A DNA stretch of 64,000 nt from Rhabditoides inermis (taxonomy: Eukaryota; Nematoda; Chromadorea; Rhabditida; Rhabditidae): contig CAWZYM010000331.1 in NCBI GenBank assembly GCA_963966185.1, forward strand, positions 2,502,001 through 2,566,000. Reading direction: 5' to 3'. Numbering within the stretch: position 1 is the first letter of the stretch; the number at the start of each line of letters is the position of its first letter. Of this stretch, positions 55,971 to 64,000 are shown in pieces. The position numbers and the translations under genes are program-made. The notes under the pieces were generated by a model that searched no databases, was not told where the DNA came from, and saw only the letters and a list, made by a program, of their open reading frames with translations.

Positions 55971-56430
55971 TGACGTGTTGTTTACATGTTTTGTTTACTT
56001 GTTTGTTTTCAGACTATGTAATTTGTAATATGACTATGACTATGTAATATGTAATTTGTTTTTTTGTAAACTTTCGATCCGCAACGGCAACAGATGTCCG
56101 TTTGTTCGCTTACTCATAAACTTCATCATAAGGACCAGAAGTACAAGACCAAGATGAAGAGAATTCATACTTGAAAACTTGTAGGATGCAAATGAAGATG
56201 TGCTACTATGGAATGCTACAACAAGATCGTTTTGTACCAACTGAGCCTTTGCCATACCAACGAGAGATGACGACGTATTGACGACGTCAGGTTACGTTGG
56301 TGGATAAAGGTTTGCTTGTGTCCGGCGCGTAATTATTCCAACAAATAGGTTCTCTCTCTACGACAACGCTAGTGTCAGTGAGTCCCTCAAACACGAATGA
56401 GAATGAGAAACATGAAATAGGAAGAAGAAC
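55971..56430. other. No gene recognised
   Basis: Unique sequence without supportable features. Confidence 0.5.
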
Positions 56431-56508
56431 CTTCCCAGGAACATCGTCCTCATCCTCTTTTATGTAAATTGGCAAGATATCTTCCGCTTCTGCCATGTCG
56501 CTTTTCAC
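56431..56508 (-). CDS. Possible acidic first exon
   Basis: The minus strand begins MKSDMAEAEDILPIYIKEDE and ends at a donor AAG|GTTCTTC (56431). The acidic start looks coding, but no following exon was found. Confidence 0.2.
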
Positions 56509-57022
56509 GTCGTTATGGTAATCGCTATAGAGAACAGCTCAAACTAGTAAAAAAACGATTAAAAGTTTACAAAAACAAGTTACAAAGTACTTTTTTACGA
56601 ATTAAAAAAGTTAAAAAAAAGAAAATTGAATCTTCATCACTTCATCACTTCATCACTTCAAATGACGTTGACCGCTCGCAACACTCGGAGTACTGTACTC
56701 GCGCATACTAGTATGGTGTTGTTTCGAGATAAACGTATTGTTTGATTTGTTTGTGTGTTATGGGTTATGGGTGTATGGTGTATCAAGGGAAAGATTATGG
56801 AAAAGTTGTTTTCATCTTCGGATCATGGACGTCTAATGTTCTCATTACCCTACTGTCCGAGACTCGCGAACTGGCTGATTTGCATGTCTACCCCCTTCTC
56901 CTTCTGTCAATCCATCGCCCTCTCCCCTTTCCTATCATTTTCCTCTCCCTTCCCCGACCGACCTCCCTGCCTCCACCCAAAATGAACATCTGCGTGGATC
57001 TTCCCACTGCCAACGACGACGA
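56509..57022. other. Region upstream of the MSS4-like gene
   Basis: CTTCATCA repeated three times at 56633-56660. An upstream Met at 56982 (MNICVDLPTANDD) opens a frame that does not join exon 2 in phase. Confidence 0.45.
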
Positions 57023-57548
57023 ATGCAGCGTTGGATGCACCGAGGTACGGTAGCCGATCGATAACCGATCGATACTCTATCGATATCAGATCGATGTCGC
57101 CCTATTGTATGCCGTCGCTGTGAGTCGCCCATCTTCCCTCCCGGAAAGGCCAACATCAAGACTGGTGGGTATCGATCGATATCGATTAGTATTGATGATG
57201 GCAGGTCCGTCGGTGGATCTGAAGCTGATGTCTCCTCACGGAGCGGGTGAATTGGATAGTGAGAGTGTGGATATGTGGTGGCACACTGAAGACGACGGCG
57301 CATTCGACACTATCGGATGGCAGACTGTCGACGGAAAGAAGGTACGGTAGATTGCCGGGGTACTGTTGTACTGGGTTACTGTACTTTGAAGAAGGTACGG
57401 TAGATTGCTGGGTTACTGTAGTACTGGCTTACTGTACATTGAATTCCAGTCTCTGATGTGTGGTGACTGCGAGTTTGGACCGGTGGGATGGCGCACCGAC
57501 GACAACAAGGAATTCTTCGTCGCCGCCGGACGCGTCATGTACCAGTAG
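57023..57548 (+). CDS. rabif: RABIF/MSS4-like guanine-nucleotide-release chaperone, 110 aa
   Basis: MSS4 binds exocytic Rab GTPases, releases nucleotide and stabilises the empty form in the cytosol. Exons 57023-57044, 57090-57164, 57205-57341 and 57450-57548 join in phase (333 nt with stop). Zinc-binding cysteines are C15/C18 (VCRRCES) and C82/C85 (LMCGDCEFGPVGW); the latter stretch and the end EFFVAAGRVMYQ match the MSS4 C-terminus by memory. The middle (WWHTEDDGAFDTIGW) fits the loop that contacts Rab. 110 aa is slightly shorter than animal MSS4 (about 123 aa). Start uncertain: the Met at 57023 is the one in phase with exon 2; the frame stays open further upstream. Introns are 45, 40 and 108 nt; introns 1 and 2 are rich in ATCGAT. 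Confidence 0.85.
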
Positions 57549-57725
57549 TACGGTACCTACCGTATACCATACCAAATACAGTATACCATATTCCTTACAA
57601 TATCGTTGTTTCAATAGTCTCGTGAATGATTTCATTTTCCTCATTATCAGCAGTTGTGTATGTGTGTTGAGTGGATAAATCGTTGTGCCTGAGGGGTCTT
57701 GTGTTGATGATTTGAACTAGAGTTA

Positions 57726-58471
57726 TAGTGGGTCCCCTGTTTTCGAGGGTCAGCAAGGGGTTTTCGTCATTCTTTTATTATGCACAGACGCATATCATAA
57801 CTTCCCCGTGCCTACTTTCGAGTCCATTGCGCACCATCCAGATTGGTTTACCGGTGTCGGTGGACCGAAATGTGATGCGAAATTTATGGAAATGATCGGA
57901 AATTTAGACCGCTCGGTACAGTATTCTTCTATCTAGGAATCGAAATAACTCTGTTCAGACATAACGAAATTGTACAAAAATTTGAAATGATGTTCCTGGA
58001 TGGATTGCCTACAAATCCCGGAGAGCATATTTCGAATAACGTTTCTTAGAAGACAGATAATTAGCAATATGTAAATTACATGAGAGTTATATCTCGTTTT
58101 CTAGTGACGGAATTTATCGATATCAAGTACCAGTGTTGTTAGGTTACCTATATGGACTTATTTGGGTCTTCACTCGGCGTATAGCATGTTGTTGAATAGG
58201 AGTTCTCCATTTGTGTATACATACTTCGCTAAATAACTTCACAGTGGGTAGTGGGTTGTCGAAAACGGCTCAAATTTTGTCAAAGGATGGTCCTAAACCC
58301 CTTCCACAACTCTCGGAGAGCACATTTGTCATTTTTTTTATAAGTACCGTAATTTTATACTCTTTGATCGCAATCGGAGGAATGAGGCGCATTTACATAT
58401 TTCTTCTCTCTGTCTGAGTCATTTTTTGCACCCGAGATGATTGCTGGCCCTCGAAAACGGTGGACCCACTA
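57726..58471. mobile_element. Tc1/mariner-like non-autonomous element
   Basis: TAGTGGGTCCCCTGTTTTCG at the left end is inverted at the right end (CGAAAACGGTGGACCCACTA), about 35 bp of TIR with few differences, and TA lies outside both ends. Interior 746 bp without a transposase frame. Confidence 0.8.
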
Positions 58472-59135
58472 TAGTGACGTGGAAATTCCACGGACGGAAA
58501 GAAGTTGCCACCTGACGATATGATGGCACGATTCGGTTTCCCCCTGTGCACGGAGCGAATACATATGGACATTTTAGGTTGAGCGCTTTGTTGATACAAA
58601 AAAAACTGAAGCACTTACGATCTTCTCACCTCACATCTCACTGCTATTCCTCTAAGAATCGGGAATTTAGAGAGGCCGCTGGGACATCTATGATCTATGT
58701 ACAATAACACTGATACACTAGATTCACTAGATTGCGTTACAAAAAATCTCACACAATATACTTGTTTATGTGGTTGAGTGAGTAATGGAGAAACCTCCCT
58801 GATTTCGATAACGTCTAGACATTCCAAATCTCCATTCCAAAATTGTCCTTTTAGAACTCATATTGATCACTGTAGTTTCCGATGTTTAAAAAAAGTGTTG
58901 TTACACAATGTTTAAAACTCCCAATCTTCAAAATTCAATCACGTGATTCATAACGAAACTCGCCATTAGTTCAAAGCAGCCGGAAACTCAATACGTTAAA
59001 TTTACTCTTTACTACAACAATTCGCTAAAGACGATTGCGATGTAAGTTGATAACAAAAGCAAAACACAACAGTGGATATACCCATGGAAACGGAAAATAA
59101 AATTACAAAATTACAATTAATTTATTCAACATTAG
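58472..59135. other. No gene recognised
   Basis: AT-rich unique sequence. Confidence 0.5.
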
Positions 59136-59447
59136 TTAAGTATCGTCATTTACAATCGAATCAATTAAATCTAACACAAAAACAACAGCAACATGAGTTT
59201 TCAAGTAGCTCTGACTGAAACTGGCAGGTCCTTCTTGCACTCTCATCTTTCGAAGCAGTGCTTGTTCATTACGGTGGAACACATTCACAAGAATGTAGAA
59301 ACTGAAAAGATGGTTTGTAACATTGGAATACACTGGCACTTTTGACTTTCCACTCACAGATTTAGTCTGACACATCATCCACGGGAATGTTGTGAAAGAA
59401 AAGCGAAGAACTTTGTCGTCCAAAAAATTGTCTCCGACGTACCATTT
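59136..59447 (-). pseudogene. Chemoreceptor pseudogene, last exons
   Basis: Minus strand encodes VGDNFLDDKVLRFSFTTFPW and FYILVNVFHRNEQALLRKMR, matching the TM6-TM7 exons of the receptor at 52847. A 2-nt loss before the last donor breaks the phase. The copy stops abruptly inside TM6 at 59447; the other half of TM6 is on the opposite strand at 61220-61255. Confidence 0.75.
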
Positions 59448-59764
59448 GTGGAAAAGCGTCAGGTTGATGTGATGCGAAGGAATGTGAATGACCGTGTTTG
59501 CGTTTGCAAAAAGTCATTCTTTCGACTTGGATTGATTCAAAATTGAGATAATGATATTTGGAAAGTCTGTGAACAGGATGCTAGCGGACCCAAGAATATT
59601 GTTTTTCTCGATCTCGATGTAATCAGTTTCAAAATTTGTGGCGCGTTCATAGTTATTGTGAACGAGAGAGAATTATTCGCGTGGCGTGTTTTGTTGACTT
59701 TTGCAACCAGTCTTCGTGTTACGTTTTCTAGTTTGTTTCATAATCTGTGCGTGACGTGTGAGGA

Positions 59765-59830
<66 letters not shown>
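59448..59830. repeat. Inverted single copy of the 3'-end tandem repeat unit
   Basis: CCATTTGTGGAAAAGCGTCA to the GA tract at 59766-59830 is the reverse complement of the unit repeated from 61426 to the window end. Confidence 0.85.
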
Positions 59831-59832
<2 letters not shown>

Positions 59833-59836
59833 CTAG

Positions 59837-60248
59837 GCAGCCGCGCGAAGCGCGCGAAACTATTGTGGAGGACTTGGTGCTCTCCTACGAAGCACTCAGG
59901 GTCCGCTATGCGCATCTCAACGTCGCCCTCCTCAACTCCATTCAGGTATATCACCAGCACTCTCCCAAGCATGTCCACATGTCACATGTGACATGTGTCT
60001 CTTTCTTCCGCCCTTTCGCCGTTGTTGCCATTGAAGGCAGTCAGTCTCTTCGGAAATCGTTTCCGAAGTAGTTCGAAGTGGTTGGGATTTCGGAGGTAGT
60101 TGGGAGTAGTTGGAACGCAAGTTGGTAGGCGTTTTGCAGTAGTTTGAAGAGACTGACCACTACTTGAACCAATCACTTCCAGGCGGGTTTCACCCCCGAC
60201 GCTCCCTCATCACACGCGCAGATTGCCGCACATCTAGCCGCCACTGAG
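59837..60248 (+). CDS. Exons of an unidentified + strand gene (possible continuation of 48876-50460)
   Basis: Exon 59837-59945 encodes REARETIVEDLVLSYEALRV and RYAHLNVALLNSIQ, helical and well behaved; exon 60183-60248 encodes AGFTPDAPSSHAQIAAHLAA. The first needs an incoming phase of 2, which the exon ending at 50460 supplies. After 60248 the frame runs into chemoreceptor sequence, so the 3' end is lost or lies beyond. A small MITE sits in the intron. Confidence 0.45.
60040..60157. mobile_element. Small MITE with GTCAGTCTCTTC ends
   Basis: GTCAGTCTCTTC at the left end and GAAGAGACTGAC at the right end are a perfect 12-bp inverted pair; internal GTTCGAAGT words as in the copy at 7292. Intronic. 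Confidence 0.6.
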
Positions 60249-60481
60249 ACATATATGTTAGGATTTTATTTTTCCAAACAGTCATGCGGGTTTATTTATA
60301 ACTGGTTCCTAGGTACTGTACAATTAAACAAAAAGTTGTCAACACGTTCGTTGCATTTACGGCATCGGAATTCCAAACAGAACTGCGTCGGCCAAAATTG
60401 CCTACGGGCATTCTCCGGCCGGAAATCCGGCTTTGAAATTTCGCGTTTCGCGTAACCTCTTCTTACGACCAATTCACCACA

Positions 60482-60548
60482 GCCAGCGTGGCCGAATGGC
60501 TAGCGAGCTTGTCTAGTAAACTGGTGGCGCGGGTTCGATTCCCGCTGC
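60482..60548 (+). tRNA. tRNA-like Pol III unit, plus arm (possible pseudo-tRNA)
   Basis: A box TGGCCGAATGG, a 7-nt loop CTAGTAA that would place AGT at the anticodon (Thr), T arm GCGGG-TTCGATT-CCCGC with a perfect B box, and a T7 run at 60550-60556 as terminator. The acceptor stem pairs poorly, so decoding function is doubtful. Confidence 0.4.
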
Positions 60549-60799
60549 ATTTTTTTGGCCTTTATTTGATGATTCTCGAAGGTGAGAATGTTTCACAGAA
60601 ATGTGCCAGCTATCGCGATAATAGATTGATTTTTGTGATTAGTATTGATATCGATAGATATCAATTTCAAAAATCGACATAAGTCAATTCGATACTGTCT
60701 CTTCATGTTCCAGACCACAGAAATCAAAAAAAAAAGTTGTTGTTCAACAGTGATTTTATCATACCCACTTGTAAAAAAACATGTGCGGCGATTAAAAAA

Positions 60800-60865
60800 C
60801 AGCGGGAATCGAACCCGCGCCACCAGTTTACTAGACAAGCTCGCTAGCCATTCGGCCACGCTGGC
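60800..60865 (-). tRNA. tRNA-like Pol III unit, minus arm (possible pseudo-tRNA)
   Basis: Identical body to 60482-60548 on the opposite strand, followed by a T6 run (AAAAAA at 60794-60799 on the plus strand). Confidence 0.4.
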
Positions 60866-61440
60866 TGTGGTGAATTGGTCGTAAGAAGAGGTTACGCGAA
60901 ACGCGAAATTTCAAAGCCGGATTTCCGGCCGGAGAATGCCCGTAGGCAATTTTGGCCGACGCAGTTCTGTTTGGAATTCCGATGCCCACCTTCGGTACCA
61001 AAACGGTAGAGATCGGGGCTGGGGGGTAAGTGTCCGCCCCGCGTTAGATTTCTCTGGTAACGTTGCATTGATCACATGTTTGATACCCATGTATTCTTAC
61101 ACGTACTATTACTTTTACAACACTAAACATTACATGAACAAAAACCCTGAGAAGAAAATTCAAAAGTCTTTATTGTATCAGGTATAGTTGGTTCAGTGAC
61201 ATTTCACTATATAATATGTTCAGTACTGTAACGTCTCTTCTTTTGCTTGGTTTTCTCATATCCTCAGTCGCCGCGCGGACTATTTTATTCGTTGGTATAG
61301 CGAGAGACAATGGGAAATGAGAGAGCGGCGCGCGCGCACCGTCTGCGTCTCTCCTTTCCACACAGTCTTTTCGCGCGCGAATTCAAATAATTAGCCGTCA
61401 ATAGGAGCCTAAATTCCAAGAACTGAAGCTCTGGTAGCTC

Positions 61441-61506
<66 letters not shown>

Positions 61507-61847
61507 TTCATGAAATCAACGAGAAATTCAATAAAACCACTGTCAACTGTGCATACTTTTCCACACGTCACGCACAGATTATGAAACAAACTAGAAAAAC
61601 GTAACACGAAAACTGGTTGCAAAACGCAACGAAACACGCCACGCGAATAATTATCTCTTGTTCACAATAACTATGAACGCGCCACAAATTTTGAAACTGA
61701 TTACATCGAGAAAAAACAATATTCTTGGGTCCGCTAGCATCCTGTTCACAGACTTTCCAAATATCATTATCTCAATTTTGAATCAATGCAAGTTGAAAGA
61801 ATGACTTTTTGCAAACGCAAACACGGTCATTCACATTCCTTTGCATC

Positions 61848-62341
61848 TAGAGTTTCGTTCGATTTCCGAAACGGTCATTTCCGAAAAATGACGATTTCGA
61901 AATTTCCGTTTCGGAAATAACCGAACACTTTTCGGAATTTCCGAACCGAACGACCGTCTGTTCGGCGCGCGCCGAAACGGCAATGACCGAACTCGGGTCG
62001 CGCCATTTCGGAAATTCCGAAAAACACATTTGCATGATATTGATGAAATGTAACTCACCGATGGTTCACTCATTCTCCACTATCAACTCGTGAACACGGT
62101 CGAGTCAAGCGAAAATCCCTCCTTCCAGAAATTATTCTAATATTTTTCGGCAATTCCGAAAAGCGCGGCCGAAAGGAACGGCCGCGCCGAACGATTCCGA
62201 AACGGTTTCCGAAACTTCGGTTCGGTCATTGCCGAACAGATCGGATTTCGGGATCGGCCATTTCGGAAATTCCGAAATCGGTCATCATTTGCCGAAATGT
62301 CTATTTTTCGGTCGTCATTTCGGCAGCCGAACGAAACTCTA
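61848..62341. mobile_element. hAT-type MITE in the tandem repeat
   Basis: TIR TAGAGTTTCGTTCG at the left end, inverted at the right end (CGAACGAAACTCTA), and a perfect 8-bp target duplication TTTGCATC (61840-61847 and 62342-62349). TAGAG ends and 8-bp duplications are the hAT signature. The interior is dense in TTTCGG/CCGAAA words. 494 bp, non-coding. Confidence 0.92.
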
Positions 62342-62384
62342 TTTGCATCACATCAACCTGACGCTTTTCCACAAATGGTAGCTC

Positions 62385-62415
<31 letters not shown>

Positions 62416-62698
62416 CCTCTCTCTCTCTCTCTTTCACGAAATTAACGATACTCATCCCCTATATTCAATAAACCACTGTCAACTGTGCATACTTTTCCAC
62501 ACGTCACGCACAGATTATGAAACAAACTAGAAAAACGTAACACGAAAACTGGTTGCAAAACGCAACGAAACACGCCACGCGAATATCTCAATTTTGAATC
62601 AATCCAAGTCGAAAGAATGACTTTTTGCAAACGCAAACACGGTCATTCACATTCCTTCGCATCACATCAACCTGACGCTTTTCCACAAATGGTAGCTC

Positions 62699-62755
<57 letters not shown>

Positions 62756-62784
62756 ACGAAATCAACGATACTTATCCCCTATAT

Positions 62785-63328
62785 AGGGACCGCAACGTGA
62801 GGTGTAGATTTTGTGTCGAAATCATGTAACATTTTCTGACTGGACGCGTTACTCGTTGTAATTAGCGTAGAACGATTCGCCCTTCCGCGCTGAATCCAAC
62901 GGTATTCGATTTATGGGAAAACGTGCCCCGTAAAGTATTGAAAATCGATAAAGAGTGATATGATGACGTCATATTTCTTTGATCTAGCCGCCATTGCCCA
63001 AAATGAGTAATGAAAAATGGTGTCATAAGAGACGTATTTCATCGAGTACTGATTGATTACAATCAAACAAAGCTACTATTAGAAACGACTATACTCATAA
63101 TTTAACTATTAATGACGTCATCAGTGCTTTGATCTAGCCGCCCTCTGTCGCACTTTCCCTGTGTGAGCGCGCGCTCGGGTGCGCGCTCGCCGCGCGGAAT
63201 TAGAGCGCAATGTGAACGATGAACCCTATGAACATTATATATTTTCGAAATCAGCTTGAAACAATCTACATTAATATACAAACTGCTATACCACATCCAA
63301 ACTTCTGAAATTCTCATTGTGGTCCCTA
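62785..63328. mobile_element. MULE-type MITE, copy 3
   Basis: Same family as 40260 and 51262; ends AGGGACCGCAA and TTGTGGTCCCTA; 9-bp target duplication CCCCTATAT (62776-62784 and 63329-63337). More diverged than the other two copies. Confidence 0.9.
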
Positions 63329-63571
63329 CCCCTATATTCAATAAACCACTGTCGACTGTGCATACTTTTTCACACGTCACGCACAGATTATGAAACAAAC
63401 TAGAAAAACGTAACACGAAAACTGGTTGCAAAACGCAACGAAACACGCCACGCGAATATCTCAATTTTGAATCAATCCAAGTCGAAAGAATGACTTTTTG
63501 CAAACGCAAACACGGTCATTCACATTCCTTCGCATCACATCAACCTGACGCTTTTCCACAAATGGTAGCTC

Positions 63572-63612
<41 letters not shown>

Positions 63613-64000
63613 ACGAAATCAACGATACTTATCCCCTATATTCAATAAACCACTGTCGACTGTGCATACTTTTTCACACGTCACGCACAGATTATGAAAC
63701 AAACTAGAAAAACGTAACACGAAAACTGGTTGCAAAACGCAACGAAACACGCCACGCGAATAATTCTCTCTCGTTCACAATAACTATGAACGCGCCACAA
63801 ATTTTGAAACTGATTACATCGAGATCGAGAAAAACAATATTCTTGGGTCCGCTAGCATCCTGTTCACAGACTTTCCAAATATCATTATCTCAATTTTGAA
63901 TCAATCCAAGTCGAAAGAATGACTTTTTGCAAACGCAAACACGGTCATTCACATTCCTTCGCATCACATCAACCTGACGCTTTTCCACAAATGGTAGCTC

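Larger units (their letters stand above)
60362..60985. mobile_element. Foldback element with two head-to-head tRNA-like units
   Basis: GCATCGGAATTCCAAACAGA at the left is inverted at the right end; arms of about 190 bp are nearly identical. Each arm holds one tRNA-like unit, with a loop of about 240 bp between. It lies in the intron of the chemoreceptor pseudogene. No target duplication identified. Confidence 0.8.
60258..61258 (+). pseudogene. Chemoreceptor pseudogene, exons 5-7 interrupted by a foldback element
   Basis: Plus strand encodes GFYFSKQSCGFIYNWFLG (60262-60311, receptor exon 5), then after the insertion SGNVALITCLIPMYSYTYYY to LLYQV (61046-61185, exon 6), then TSLLLLGFLI (61228-61257, start of exon 7). 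The remaining TM6-TM7 sequence is on the opposite strand at 59136-59447. The arrangement implies an inversion or back-to-back rearrangement. Confidence 0.75.
61426..64000. repeat. Tandem 320-450 bp repeat reaching the window end
   Basis: Units start at TGGTAGCTCTGCC (about 61431, 62376, 62690, 63562, 63990). Each has a (TC)n tract, then CCACTGTC[A/G]ACTGTGCATA, AACACGAAAACTGGTTGC and CAACCTGACGCTTTTCCACA. After removing the two MITEs the unit lengths are about 451, 314, 328 and 428 bp: a short form, and a long form with an extra segment of about 120 bp (ATGAACGCGCCACAAATTTT). The right end is not reached. Confidence 0.9.

Noticed and set aside
56982..57044. Start of RABIF at the first Met (MNICVDLPTANDD)
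   Set aside because: That frame leaves phase 0 at the donor while exon 2 needs phase 1; the Met at 57023 fits.
58393..58827. Minus-strand frames between the mariner-like element and the receptor pseudogene
   Set aside because: Short, no family pattern, overlap the transposon end.
60482..60548. Functional threonine tRNA
   Set aside because: A and B boxes and T arm are good, but acceptor stem complementarity is poor; kept as tRNA-like only.

Overview
The window reads as a repeat-laden stretch of a nematode nuclear genome. Evidence: an intact 7TM chemoreceptor of the SRX/SRT type, genes cut into many small exons by GT-AG introns mostly of about 40-120 nt, an acceptor-like TTTCAG just before one start codon (as used for spliced-leader trans-splicing), and retrotransposons of two kinds well known from nematodes (RTE and NeSL-like). 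No species can be named from sequence alone.

Layout. 1-3.7 kb: the 3' end of a CLC-type chloride-channel gene (+) facing a kelch-repeat gene (-), split by a 903-bp TIR transposon. 3.7-8 kb: a decayed RTE fragment, two MITEs, tRNA-like sequences and a SINE. 8-11.4 kb: a PHD-bromodomain fragment resembling BPTF/NURF301 and a gag pseudogene. 11.2-13.1 kb: long GA and CA microsatellites. 13.1-16.4 kb: a complete 16-exon zinc-finger gene (-). 16.8-19.7 kb: an intact RTE element (-). 20-29.2 kb: a second copy of the CLC/kelch pair, its last intron holding a 6-kb NeSL-like retrotransposon (-). 29.9-48.8 kb: about 17.5 kb of a 21-bp palindromic satellite, interrupted by an LTR-like insert and a MULE-type MITE. 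48.8-60.2 kb: phase-compatible exons of an unidentified + strand gene, with small genes between them: the chemoreceptor (-), a 160-aa membrane protein (+) and a RABIF/MSS4-like gene (+). 59-64 kb: chemoreceptor pseudogene pieces, a foldback element carrying two head-to-head tRNA-like units, and a 320-450 bp tandem repeat with hAT- and MULE-type MITEs.

The genes do not form one pathway. What unites the window is repeat dynamics: the duplicated CLC/kelch block gives before/after views of transposon insertion, GA/TC microsatellites sit exactly where conserved exons are missing from two genes, and the palindromic satellite, with its 16-bp dyad every 21 bp, is the most unusual object. Exon structures were worked out by hand from splice sites, reading phase and family knowledge; no alignment or database search was run.
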